A stretch of DNA of 64,000 nucleotides from Coenobita brevimanus (GCA_032717465.1 CM064715.1:40531159-40595158); one strand, 5' to 3'; counted from the stretch's first letter, positions 23,817 through 34,432 are shown. The notes: generated by a model not told the origin, from the sequence alone. Numbers and translations are program-made.

Positions 23817-24724
23817 TTCATGTCTACATTGACAGAAAGAACAGTTTTTAATAAACCACCGTCATTGCCACGATCCCACTGTGTAAATGCTTTTTTGCCA
23901 CCTGCTGGGGGTGGCAGTGTTGCCAAATGTTTCCAGTGAAAATCCACTAATAAAGCAATAAAAATCTATTAGATTTTTTAAAGAACACAATTATACAATA
24001 TAGGAAAAATATTACAGTTAGGCACAACTGTGAGTAATCAATACATTTTTAACTCAGTCGCTCCAACCGCAACTGAGAAAAATACTGTAGCTATGGTACA
24101 GGAACTGCATAACTACTGGCCGCTAATTCATTGCTGAGCACTCGGGCTGTTGAAATACGTTGCTCATCTCTCGAACATTCTTGAAGTCAAGACTCATGCA
24201 TTATCTGGAATCTTGTGGAATCACTACCAATATGCATTAACCTCTTACCCGTGGGCCATCACAGCGCTCATTACATAGGTACTATACCATGGGGTGTCAC
24301 TTCTGTGATCCAGGGATTTTTTTAAATTGGTCAGGCTTTCAAGTGCAGTCTTGTATCATCTATCAGTACTGCCAGTCTGTAGCTATTGGCAGCGCTGCTA
24401 ATACCGCTAGTACTTGCATCCAGTGTTACCAATTTAGCCATTTTTCTGTGTTTGCCTCACCTCCCCACCTCCTCTCCCTTACCCCCCTCCCCCACCTACC
24501 TACAGCCTGGCCTTGCGACGCAACTCTCGGCCGGTTTTTTTCCATTCGCTTTTTCCATTGAAATGTGCCATTTCCCTATTCTCATTGTTATGCTAGTGTT
24601 TTTTGGTCAACTTTCTGTTCTGAAAACACCAGCCGTAAAGCCAGGGTCCTCTTTTGAGACTGGAGCTAGAACACACAACAGGAAGAGCAGGGCATAAAAA
24701 CTCTGGACAACAACCTTACACGTG

Positions 24725-25112
24725 TATTATCTTAATTTCAACTCGCAGTGTACAATACTGATGTAAGTTACACACAATGCACAATTCAGTATCAAATTCA
24801 CTAGACAGACTAGAGGGCGCTGACTGGACTGTGTGGTATCAGTATCACGCTGGATACTGTCCAGTCGCAAGGACACTAGACGGACACCGTACACAAGGTG
24901 GATGTAAGTCTCACACAGTATGTTATTTGGTCTCGAGTACACAATATGAATATAAGTATCACACCATATACTATGCAGTGGTAGGGGCACTAGTAGGACA
25001 CAGTGCACAATATGAATAATAAAGACACACAGTATGCTACTCAGTCACCATAGCACTAGTTAGGGACCGTATACAACATGAGTACTAATATCATGCTATA
25101 CACTAGTTAGTC
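24725..25112 (+). repeat. Degenerate tandem repeat, about 70-bp unit
   Basis: Units share 'cactag', then 'ggacac', then 'gtacacaa' or a variant, 'atgaatataagtatcacac' or a variant, and 'gtatactat...cagt'. Four to five diverged units are visible (for example beginning near 24888, 24978 and 25051), so it looks like old satellite DNA. Confidence 0.65.
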
Positions 25113-25119
25113 ACTGTTA

Positions 25120-26280
25120 CAGTGGGCAGATTGGAGGGCTCCGACTGGGCTGCAGGAGTCAGGTGGCCCCCAGGTGTCGGCCAGGTGTCGGAGGGATCCC
25201 GTCCAGTATCCCTTCTCGTAAGGGCCACAGGACGACCCTAAAGGGTGACATCGTCTTTTGTGGGCTGCTGCTGGGTGTAGTGAGAGGCCCTCCTCCCGAG
25301 GGGCCTTGCTGGGTTGTCTGGTCTTCGGGGCTCGGGCCAAATAGAGCAAGTAGGCATGCTTGTCTGCCCCCACCCTGGGGAGAAGGTCGCATTTGTCTAG
25401 GGCTGGGGAGGTCACACCCCGGGGTTACAGTGGCTCCTTGGTGAGTCCAGCGTCTGGGTTCTCCCTCCCGTCAGGCCGCTGTCAGGGTTGGGCAGCAGCA
25501 TCGCCTCTGGCAGGAGTCTGTCAGCTGGTCGTCTCCCATGGGCGCCGGCTGCACTGCACACACTCCTGGGGACAGCACGGGGCTTTGCCACACCTCTTCC
25601 AGAGAGGAAGGTTCCTCCTGGGGGCTGCCTCTTTGGGGAGGAACAGAGAAGCATCCCGCTCGGCTACAGGAGGGGTGACCCAAGCAAGGGTCATCCGCCG
25701 CAAGGGAAGTCTCAGGGGATGAGAGACTTTGGTTGACATGTCTCTCCCTGACACGGCTAGAGGCCATCGCCGGGGTCCTGTGGGCAATAAGAGGAGGGCG
25801 GCTAGAGGCCGTCCTTTTCCTGTCAGTGTGGCTGGAGAACATCACCGGGTCTAGACTTCCAGCCAGGACTGTGAGTGAGATGCGGCTAAAGGCTGTCACC
25901 GGTGTCCTGCACAGGGAGTGACATGCAGTCGAGGTGCAGCTGGAGGCTGTCACCTGGCTGTGTGTGCAGCTGGAGGCCATCACCGGTGTCCTACTCCTGG
26001 AGGCAGCTGCAGAAGGAGAGGGGGTGTTACCATCTCTCCCTGAGTTCGGTTGGAGGCTGTCACCGGTTTCTGCAGGAGAGATTGCAGCAAATGAGTGGCC
26101 AGAGGCCATCTCTATATTTGTACAGCTAGGGGTCGTCACTTGGCTTATGCGGCTACAGGCTATCACTTGTTTTGTGAGGATACAGGCCGTTACATTATAT
26201 GTGCGGCTACAGGCCATCACTCGGGTGCTGCTTGGGATTGAGTATTCAGCCCCACCCCAAACCTGATGAGGGCTGGTCTG
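25120..26280. other. GC-rich block with long open frames on both strands
   Basis: Base composition is clearly higher in GC than on either side. Several overlapping frames stay open (for example 25471-26220 on minus, 249 codons; 25163-25444 and 25934-26266 on plus). None shows a domain, and the longest is built of short repeats. It may be an old gene fragment, a CpG-type island or a minisatellite expansion. Confidence 0.5.
25745..26245 (+). repeat. Degenerate 27-30-bp minisatellite
   Basis: The unit resembles 'cggctacaggccatcac' plus a 10-base variable part. At the right end three exact 27-bp steps occur (cggctacaggctatcac, aggatacaggccgttac, cggctacaggccatcac). On the plus strand this translates as a 9-residue motif of the type RLQAIT-xxV. 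Confidence 0.75.
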
Positions 26281-26454
26281 GTTGGAGGGTAATGTATTCA
26301 GACTGCGACTTTCCTGTTAGGTCAGTTCCGGGGTATAAGGGTGCAAGATAGTTGGGGACATAGGTCCATACTGCCTTGGCAACACTTGTGCCCTCAGAGC
26401 CCCTCTGTGGTCTCCTCCTGGGGGGTGTCACTATGTCCCAGTGGTGCTCGGTTG

Positions 26455-26735
26455 CTACGGTAGGTATTCTAGGTATTTCACTCATACTACAAAATATATA
26501 TAAAAAAAAAGGTAAAAGGCTAACTGATACTGTCATTGGCCATGAAGCAGCTAATTTATCACCTGTCAATACCCTACGTGCACTTGGTCGCTAATTTTCC
26601 CTGTTCATTATCCATTGAAATGTCCCTTATGACCTATTCTTATACTAAAAAATTTATACAAAAAAAGGAAAAGGCTAAGTGATACTTCCACTGACCGGAA
26701 GTAGCTAATTTATCATGTATTGTCTAGATTTCCTG
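26455..26735 (+). repeat. Direct duplication, about 155-bp spacing
   Basis: 'aaaaggctaactgatactgt' and 'gcagctaatttatcacctgt' recur as 'aaaaggctaagtgatacttc' and 'gtagctaatttatcatgtat', each preceded by an A-rich run. Confidence 0.7.
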
Positions 26736-27055
26736 CTATCCCCAAGGGAGGGGCACGGCACGGCCCAACCATCCCAGCGGGTAAGTGGTTTATATGCAGG
26801 CATTTCTCACTGGTTCTCGAAAATTATCACACATGTCGTGATTACTTTGGAATTAAATGAATTTTGAGCGTATATCAGAGTGTATCAGGCTTAATATAAT
26901 AAACAATATCATGACAAAGTTACGTATAACTAAACTAAAACAATTAATCACGAAATCACATGATATGACTAATTCTGAAAGAGGTACTATACCCGATTTG
27001 ATTGACCTGCGCACCTGAGATGTATGCGGTGAGTAGGGTGCGTCTGATTCGAATG

Positions 27056-27222
27056 TAGGACGTTTCGGCCACAGACTTTTGGGCCACGGGCCACCAACCT
27101 AGGATGTTCTGAAATGTGAAGTGTTGTGACCCTTACCTGACCTAACCTAACCTAACTTAACCTAACCTAACCTGGCTCAAATGTCCGTGGCCAAATCGTC
27201 CATGGCCGAAACATCTGAGCAC
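27056..27222. mobile_element. Small MITE-like inverted repeat carrying telomere-type (CCTAA)n
   Basis: The left arm 'ggacgtttcggccacagac' pairs with the right arm 'gtccatggccgaaacatc', with one or two mismatches. A second inner inverted pair involves 'ttgggccacggg' and 'ccgtggccaaa'. Between the arms lies a CCTAA array. No protein is encoded. Confidence 0.6.
27138..27173. repeat. (CCTAA)n, arthropod telomere-type repeat
   Basis: About seven units of CCTAA occur, with CCTGA and CTTAA variants. Read on the other strand this is TTAGG, the ancestral arthropod telomere repeat. Its short length and setting indicate an interstitial copy. Confidence 0.8.
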
Positions 27223-27314
27223 AGTCTGATTCTGGGCTGCCGATTGGCCGCCAATGATTCATCGCAACAGACGCCAGATGATCGGTAATATTTATTTCTA
27301 AATTATCACGCACG

Positions 27315-27429
27315 GTGTACACCTACATCTGCATGTTGCACTATGTTCACCCACAGTGTACATCTACGTCCGCATACTGCACTACATCCACCCATGGTGT
27401 ACACCTACGTCCGCATGTTGCACTGTAAT
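27315..27429 (+). repeat. Tandem repeat, 41-bp unit, about 2.8 copies
   Basis: Units start at about 27315, 27356 and 27397, each with 'gtgtacacctacgtccgcat' or a close variant. Confidence 0.85.
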
Positions 27430-27903
27430 ACATACTTGCATTTACTTCAATGACATCAGCAGCAGCCAATCAGCAGGCGCGAATCAAACGTACCCTCCTC
27501 GCCCCATACGTCTTAGGTGCACAAGTCAATCAAATAAGGTATAATAATGCAGGATAGACATTTCTACAACATGCCCCAGGCTGTCTGATGCTTCCATACA
27601 CAATGACACATAGAAGGCAGGGGATTTCTAGAACCAACTCACACATACAAGTACCAACTAAAAACTAGACACAAACATAAAACCCTAACTGTAATACACT
27701 GAAAAGAGCGTGTGAAAACTATAGCCAACTCTACCAGCACAACATTATGTACTGTACTGTGTTCTAGGTTACTGGCATATCAGTGAAATGAATGTTTTGG
27801 TAATGTTCCTGCTGATGCACCAAGTTCTCCTAAGGCTTCTCGACCCACCAGCCAACCCTCTGCATCTCCCTTGGGGTCGCAACTTAGAAGCTGGGAACCC
27901 CTG

Positions 27904-28520
27904 TTCTTGAGACTAGGAGAGAACTCAGATTTTCCAATGTAATAATACACTTAAATTAACAATATACAATAACAAGAACTAATTCCTATGGAAAGAGAAA
28001 AAGTAAACAAAACAAAAACATTCTTAAAATGTTCCTCACATCCCCAGATATAAAACGTTAACCCTATCCTATGGTATAACATTTGATTTCTAGAATGTTC
28101 TTCACATCTCCAGATATGAACAACTAACCTATTCCTACTAACATAATATGTAAACAACATGTATGGGCTAAAGAGGTTAAGCATGAGAAAGTAAATACCA
28201 TTGTGTTCATCACATAATTAACACTAATTCTAACCTTTTTAAGTTTTCTACACTGGGCATTGACTTGACAGTCCATATCCTTTGACCCGGTAATCATCTT
28301 ATATGCCACACACCTTTCACATGAAAATCACTTCAGCACTAATACCCACCTTCCAAAGTGAATACATATTAAGGTTAACTCATTCAGGACTTGTGCTTGC
28401 AATACCTAATTCCTAAATAGAAAATTGTTAGACCAGCAGGGCAGAGAAGACGGGGAGAGGGGAACAGCTGGGGATAATCCACGGGACCAAGGCCCGAGGG
28501 GGGCATGATCCCTCCAAGAT
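27904..28520 (+). repeat. Dispersed repeat related to 32.9-33.2 kb
   Basis: 'ctaggagagaactcagattt', 'aagaactaattcctatggaa' and 'gttcctcacatccccagata' appear as reverse-complement counterparts near 33210, 33095 and 33015. The remainder has no gene signature. The hAT candidate abuts its left end. Confidence 0.55.
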
Positions 28521-28611
28521 AGTGTTAAGGAGGAGGAAAGTATAACATAGCGTAGTTCAGTCTGTAATGACACATTGGATTTCTAAAGAAAATATGTAAA
28601 AGGAAATAGGA

Positions 28612-28880
28612 ATAGTTTGTGTGTGTGTGTAATTCACCGGGTCGGTCAGGATCACTTGATGGTCGTGATTTTCAGCTTTTACCCTCCCGGAAGGGAGCTG
28701 AGAGCTCATATAGTCCGATCTAAGGGCAAGGCTGTGACCTTCACACACGCACACCCGTCCCCTTGCTCAAGGGGGACAGTAACCACCCACTTCGCCAGTG
28801 AAACTTTTCGCAACCTGAGCGAGGCGCGAACTCCCGTCCACCAGTTGGCAAGCGGGAACGTTACCACTGCACCAGCGAGC

Positions 28881-28923
<43 letters not shown>
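28612..28923 (-). mobile_element. tRNA-Gly-derived SINE between TG arrays, copy 3 (minus strand)
   Basis: The unique part is 28630-28881. The head, read on the minus strand, begins near 28881 with CCGCTCGCTGGTGCAGTGG, and the B-box-like GAGTTCGCGCC is closer to the standard GGTTCRANNCC than in the other copies. A 40-bp TG array follows at 28882-28921 and separates it from LINE copy C. Confidence 0.8.
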
Positions 28924-28999
28924 AAGGAAGAAGGAACCAAAGGCCATGAGCCCACAAACCGTTCCTTCCAAGAAAAAAAAAATACACAAGATATCCAAA

Positions 29000-31900
29000 T
29001 TCAAGATCCATTCATTTCGAGATGCCTGGACACACTGCGTTTGAAAGACTGGAGATCATAGGAAGTAGGAAATACAGACAGAGGGAGACAGTTCCAGAGA
29101 TGACCTGTTGCATAAATGAAGGACTGGGAGTAACGGTTAACTCTTCCATTAGAGAGTTGGACAGAAAAGGGATGAGAGTTTGTTGCTAGACGGGTACTAA
29201 TCTCCCGTTGTAGAGGTGGAGGGATGCAAGCAGACAGTTCAGAGGAGCAGTGACCATTGATGCAGCGATAGAAAAGAGATAAAGATGCAACAGTCTGGCG
29301 AAGAGACGGAGGTTGAAGGGAGCCAGTAAGAGGAGAAGAGTTAGTGAGACAAGAACCCTTTTACTCCACCCTATTGTGAAGAGCTGTATGTGGGGAGCCT
29401 CCCCACTCATGAGGGTTGTACTCTACACAGGGGCGAATTTAACCCGTGTATAAAGTCAACAACTGTGCAGCGGGAAAGAAGGTACTGAGTCGGCTAACAC
29501 ACCTAATCTCTTGGAAGCAGATTTTACAAGATGTGTAATATGATCTTTCCAATATAAGTCCCGAGTGAATGAAACCCCAAGCATGTTCAAGGCTGATGCA
29601 GGATTGAGTTGGATATTTAATATTAGTGGGTACTCCTGTGGAAGATTTTGTAGGGTGATAGGTGTAAAAATTGAGTCTTTGATGCACTAAAAACAACCAG
29701 ATTATTTTTACCCCAGTCAGAGATACAAGCCAAGTCAGACATTAGGTGTGCCACTGCCTCATCCCTTGTTTATTGAAGTAACTGCTGAGATGGACGTTGT
29801 GGGAGCCAAATGGAAAGGTGAAGGGTGGAATCATCAGCATAAGAGTGGATAAGGTTAGATGTTCAGCTTAGAAAGTCATTGATGAATAAAAGGGAGAGAG
29901 TTGGTGATAAGACAGAACCCTGAGGAACACCACTGTTGATAGATCTAGAGAAGAACGATCGCCGTCTACAACAGCGGCTACAGAAAGACCAGAAAGGAAG
30001 CTATAGATGAATACACAGATAGAAGGATAGAAACCGTAAGAGGGCAGTTTGGACATTAAAGATTTATGTCAGACTCGATCGGAAACCTTTAAGACGTCAA
30101 GTGCAATGGCAAAGCTTTCGCCAATGTCCCGAATGGAGGATGACCAGGAGTCTGAAAGGTAGTTGAGAAGATCACCAGTGAAGCATCCCTGACGGAACCC
30201 ATACTGACGATCAGAAAGGAGGTTGTGATAGGAATGATGCTTTAAGTTTTTTTGTTAAGAATAGACTCGAAAACTTTTGAGACACAGGATGTTAAAACAA
30301 TTGGACGATATTTAGAGGAATGGGAATGGTCACTCTTCTTTGGGACAGAGTGAATGACAGCAAACTTCCAGCAAGAAGGAAAGGTACAAGTTGAAAGATA
30401 AAAGTGAAAGAGTTTACCTAGACAAGGTGTAAGCAAAGAAGCACAGTTCTTGAGGACAACAGGAGGGACTCCATCAGGCCCATATGCCTTGTTAGTATTA
30501 AGGCCAATGATGACAGAAAATGCATCAACTGAAGAAACTTTAATGTCAGCCATGAGGAAGTCAGAGGGGGAGAAGTGATGGAGGAACAGCACTGGAATCA
30601 TCTAAGGTGGAATTGGAGGAGAAAGTTTGAGTGAAGATCTGCCTTATCAGTAGAAGAAATAGCTACAGAGCCATCAGAGCAGAAAAGAGGAGGGAAGGAT
30701 GATGAGGTTAAGTTATTAGAAAGGTTTTTGGCAAGGTGCCAGAAGGAGTGGGAAGAATTCGAGTTGGAGAGTTGAGAGCATTTAGTATGGATGAAATTAT
30801 TCTTAGCAGATCAAAGAAAAACAGACTTAGCATGATTCCAGGCAGAAACATAAAAAAGATGTCATTTAGGGGTGGGTCGGCTCTGGTACCTTTTTTAGGC
30901 CCTCTCCTTGTTGTGGACAGCATCAGAACAAGTGTGAGTAAACCAAAACTTCCTTGCATTAGTCAAAGGATTTGAGAAGGGAATGTATACTTCCATATCT
31001 GAGAGAATAACTTCCGTAATGTGCAAGGCACACTCAGCGCTCCTGCCCTGGAAGCTTAAATCGTTCCAGGGAAAATCAAAGAAGTACTGCCTGAGGGCCT
31101 CCCAATCTGCAGCTCCAAAGTGCCACAGTCGACGTTTCTTTGGAGGGTCCACAGGCCGTACCGGAGCGATAGGACAGGTTAACCCGCCGTGTCCCGGAGA
31201 CGTGAATTCACGTCCTCACATGATGTGCACTCATATCCCGGAGACGTAAATGAACGCGGCAACATTGCAAGGTCCCTAATTTGCACAATTTTCAATTTTC
31301 GCGAGTGATTTCGCGAGTGATTTTTGGCACGTATACACGGGACACCTTCCTCTGTTCCTCTACAAGATACCAAGCAAGGACAATGCCTTACACCACATAA
31401 CCTCTCCCCCCCCCCCCGCACACCATTGTCTCGGCAATTCACCTGTTACCAGTGACCTGGCCAATAAAGATATTCAGGGCCAGAGTGATTCCCCAATCGA
31501 TGACAATGTGGAGGACAATGTTTACATAGCATTAGAGGAAGAAACAGTCAGAAATGATGATCAGGTAATGTGGGAAAAAATGGTCATGAATGGTGATGAG
31601 TTAGTGAGTGAAACAATGTTTATAATGCCTATATTACTGTTTGAAAACCAATATACTCTTGTACTACATATAAATTCGTACCAAGTAAATAAATAAATAC
31701 TGTTTATGAGTGGATAAAATAGTTACCCTCCCATAGAACTCGTTTTCTTTGGTGCCAGCCTGTTAGAAAACCCAGTCAGGTAAGGAGGTACTCGTACCTA
31801 GATCGAGTATTTTAAACCTCAGGTGAGCGATTTCTCTATGAATTTTCGATGTTTCTCACCAAAAGTGTATGTTTGAGCCAAAAAAAAAAAAAAAAGGTCC

Positions 31901-32520
31901 AAAAATGTTGGGACTGGGGCGTACCACTGCCCAGTAAACGTCAGGATGGGGCGGGTTAATGTAATACGGCTGTGACTGGAGGAGCCCAACGATGAGGAAA
32001 GATTAACAGTGTAAGCAGAAGGATTAGTTGTAAGGAAGAGGTCAAGTATGTTGGTGCTCTTTCCAAGGCAGCCAGGGATACGGGTAGGGTGCTGTACAAG
32101 CTGCTCTAGGTCATTAAGGATAGAAAAGATGTAGCCTTGTTCACCAGGTGGATCAGTGAAAGGAGAGGTGAGCCAGTGGTGGTGGTGAACATTGAAATCT
32201 CCTAGAATGAAGATTTCAGAGAAAGGAGAAAGGGACAGAATGTGGTCCATCACAGAAGTAAGATAGTTGAAGAATTTTTCATAGTCAGTAGAATTAGGAG
32301 ATAAGTAAACAGTGCAGATACATTTAGTCAGAGAATGACAGGAAAGCCGAAGCCAGAGAGTAGAGAATTCAGAAGAATCAAGTACAGGAACAAGAGAGCA
32401 AGATAAGTCATTGCGTACATATACACAACAGCCACTTTTGGCTTTGAAATGAGCATAGAGAAAGTAGAAGGATACATAAAATGATTTGCTACCAGTTGCC
32501 TCAGACAGTATATCTAAACA
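29000..32520 (-). pseudogene. Broken LINE ORF2, copy C
   Basis: Recognisable pieces from the 5' side are endonuclease [10 protein letters not shown] (about 32.2 kb), the SSSHSRI region next to the insertion (about 31.98 kb), and the linker [20 protein letters not shown] (about 31.1 kb). RT follows with [14 protein letters not shown] (about 30.45 kb), a YADD box (about 29.84 kb) and the C-terminal CLLASLHLYNG region in a shifted frame (about 29.2 kb). Several frameshifts and stops, plus the 773-bp insertion, make it non-functional. The H in the SDH motif has changed context (SSSHS), another sign of decay. Confidence 0.85.
31183..31955 (+). mobile_element. piggyBac-like TTAA transposon, non-autonomous, copy 1 (773 bp)
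   Basis: TTAA at 31179-31182 and 31956-31959 flanks the insert exactly. The ends are CCCGCCGTGTCCCGG and, reversed, CCCGCCCCATCCTG, sharing CCCGCC. A subterminal 'cccggagacgt' is repeated about 50 bp inside. The uninterrupted site is visible in copy B ('acaggttaaggtaat' near 15350). A second, closely similar copy in reverse orientation lies at 54033-54801. An acidic open stretch from about 31460 to 31696 (SPIDDNVEDNVYIALEEE) may be the remnant of a transposase N-terminus. Confidence 0.85.
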
Positions 32521-32900
32521 CATTAAAAGAAGGCTATACGTAACACTTACAGGACAGTTGTGTATTATTGTATTTTTGTCATACTGGAGGGACCGAGGGA
32601 TATAAAGAACCTCTGATCCACCTCTTCTTTTGTGTGAACCTCCTATCGACTTATCAATCAGAAATACATATACAAAAATACATGCTTAATAGCATTTCTC
32701 ATATATATTTACCTAATATACTATAATTTCCTTGTTATTATTGCTGTTTTATAGAGAGGGAGGAGAAGGTGCTATAGCACACTAACATTATTCTAGCAGT
32801 ACATCAGTGTGCCACGACACACTGGTTAGGGAGCAGTCTAGCCATGAGCTATAATTTATTCAGCAGATTTTTCGGGGGGGGGGGGGGACATTGTCAATAA
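32521..32900. other. Unassigned DNA
   Basis: It contains 'tgtgccacgacacactgg', a small palindrome-like motif, and a G run at 32875-32887. No gene is supported. Confidence 0.5.
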
Positions 32901-32929
32901 TCATGCCCCGGGCCTGGTGATGGCTGTCG

Positions 32930-33240
32930 GCAGCCCTGTAGACCAGTAGGACCGGGTTAGTGTGTTATTTCTGGAGGTGTGGGGAACATTCAAGAAACTG
33001 AGTTTCATGCTGTAGCACTGGGTTAATGTTTAAATCTGGAGATGTGAAAGATGTTCTGGAGAGTTCAGCATGTCTGTTTACTTTCTCCTTTACCTTAGGA
33101 ATTAGTTCGTCTTTATTGTTATAACGCATTGTTGATTTATATGCATTACTGTGTGGGAAAACGAGAGTTCTCCTTCAGACGCTAGAATGTGCATTATTGC
33201 ATCAGAAAACGTGAGTTCTCTCCTAGACTACATAATATTC
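32930..33240 (-). repeat. Dispersed repeat, reverse-oriented relative of 27.9-28.5 kb
   Basis: At 33150-33235 a unit with 'gagttctccttcagacgcta' and 'gagttctctcctagactaca' occurs twice in tandem. The rest pairs with the repeat at 27904-28520. Confidence 0.55.
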
Positions 33241-33925
33241 TGTGCTGCATTAATAGTATTAAATGTACAGTGAGGTTGGATAATGAGAAAGTGGAAAATG
33301 TGGGTGCGTTCAGGTACTTCGGTAGTGTGATGAGTAAGGATTGAAGTTTGGAGAATGAAGTGCTTGAAAGGGTACAACAAAAGGAAAGGTTGCTGGTTCT
33401 TTGAAAGCAGTGATAAGAAATAGGAAAGCGAGCATGGAAGTAAAAAAGTCACTGCATGACAGTATTGTGATACCAACTCTAACATATGGAAGTGAAGCTT
33501 GGACCTTGTTGGAAGGACACAAGCCAAGAGTGAGAGCAGTGGAAATGAGTTATTTGAGAGGAGCATGTGGAATTACATGGAGAGACAGACTGACAAATGA
33601 GGAAGTGAAGGAGTGTGGTGGTGTGGATGTGGAGATGATAGAAAGCGTTAGGAAATATACATTGAGGTGGTTTTGACATGTGGAGAGGACGGAGTGCAAG
33701 ACACTGACGAGGAGTGTATGTACAGTATGTGAGGTGGAGGGGGGGGGAGAAAGAGGGGGAGGCCGAAGATGAGATGGAGGGATGTAGTGGAGAGATATAT
33801 GAGAGACGGAGGTTTGAGCTGGGGGGAGGGCAGTGAAATGGGAGTGACAGGGCGACATGGAGGAGATTTGTTTGTGGCCACCCCTTACGGGATTGGGGCG
33901 TCTGGCAATAGATAGATTGATAGAC
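33241..33925 (+). mobile_element. RTE-like LINE, 5'-truncated 3' part
   Basis: The translation reads KCTVRLDNEKVENVGAFRYF, then KAVIRNRKASMEVKKSLHDS, TLTYGSEAWTLLEGHKPRVR and SYLRGACGITWRDRLTNEEV. This is the region downstream of the RT palm in the RTE-like family. It ends with 'ggccaccccttacgggattg' and 'ggcgtctggcaatagatag' and a short GATA tail. Stops and a frameshift (near 33345 and 33676) inactivate it. Confidence 0.85.
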
Positions 33926-33934
33926 TAATAGTAC

Positions 33935-34432
33935 AGTGGGGAGGGGGGTATTTAAAAAAGAACTCGCCCCGCTTTCTGCCAGTTATCCAGAGAGTAACGG
34001 ACGAAGCGAGTGAGTGCACGGCAGCCATTCAGGGAGTTCAGTGAGTTCGGTTTTAGTAACAGACAGAGTGAGATGGTGTGCGGCAGTGGCAGTTTAGTGA
34101 GGGAGTCAGTAACGGACATTCAGTGAACAGTCTGTGAGTCAGTGGCTTATAGACTGTGAGACCACAGGTGATAGTTAATGAGCTGGGCAGTGAGAACTAA
34201 TCAGTGAAGGACGAAGTAGTTAGTCAGGGAGTCAGTGAGTCAGTCAGTTTGTGAATGGAAAGTGAGCGAGGAGTAGTGATGGAAAATATGTGAGATAAAC
34301 TACAGTGCTTTGCAGCGTACTTCAGCTGTGCCTAGAAGGAATAAAACCCAGAATTGCTCAGCAGCCTTTAATTAACATCCTGGCCTGTCTTCATGTCGTT
34401 CTCGACGTATCTACGATCTCTATGGTGTAACA
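33935..34432 (+). mobile_element. Solo-LTR-like fragment, plus strand
   Basis: It has a TATTTAAAA box near 33949, a GTCAGTGA-rich stretch, 'cagctgtgcctagaagg', AATAAA at 34340-34345, 'catcctggcctgtcttcatg', and it ends GGTGTAACA at 34432. The order matches 19174-19600 on the minus strand. The 5' border is not clear. Confidence 0.55.

Larger units (their letters stand above)
24241..26788. mobile_element. Possible piggyBac-like element nested in the hAT region
   Basis: TTAA at 24237-24240 precedes CCTCTTACCCGTGGGCCATC. The sequence before 26789, reversed, reads CCACTTACCCGCTGGGATGG and is followed by TTTA at 26789-26792. The ends match at about 14 of 20 positions. The pairing could be chance, and no transposase was seen. 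Confidence 0.3.
21526..27903 (-). mobile_element. Candidate hAT element, 6.4 kb, with extra internal DNA
   Basis: The left end CAGTGATTCGCAACC and the right end, reversed, CAGGGGTTCCCAGC are hAT-style terminal inverted repeats. Both continue to a GTGACCCC or GCGACCCC block. The flanking octamers TTCTAAAA (21518-21525) and TTCTTGAG (27904-27911) agree at 5 of 8 positions, as a decayed 8-bp duplication might. A dead hAT transposase lies in the left quarter on the minus strand. About 4.4 kb between it and the right end holds a SINE, satellites, a GC-rich block and MITEs. The pairing of these ends is an inference. Confidence 0.5.
28923..32520 (-). mobile_element. Jockey/CR1-like LINE, copy C, 5'-truncated and interrupted
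   Basis: The 3' end begins at 28923, directly against a TG array, so no poly(A) tail is left. The 5' limit is about 32520, where the match to copy B stops within the endonuclease region. A TTAA transposon splits it at 31183-31955; the flanks rejoin cleanly compared with copy B. Confidence 0.85.

Noticed and set aside
24777..25019. 80-codon frame over the satellite
   Set aside because: Follows the 70-bp tandem repeat and has no domain.
25471..26220. 249-codon minus-strand frame in the GC-rich block
   Set aside because: Consists largely of the complement of a 27-30-bp minisatellite. Frames on the other strand are also open, so coding is unsupported.
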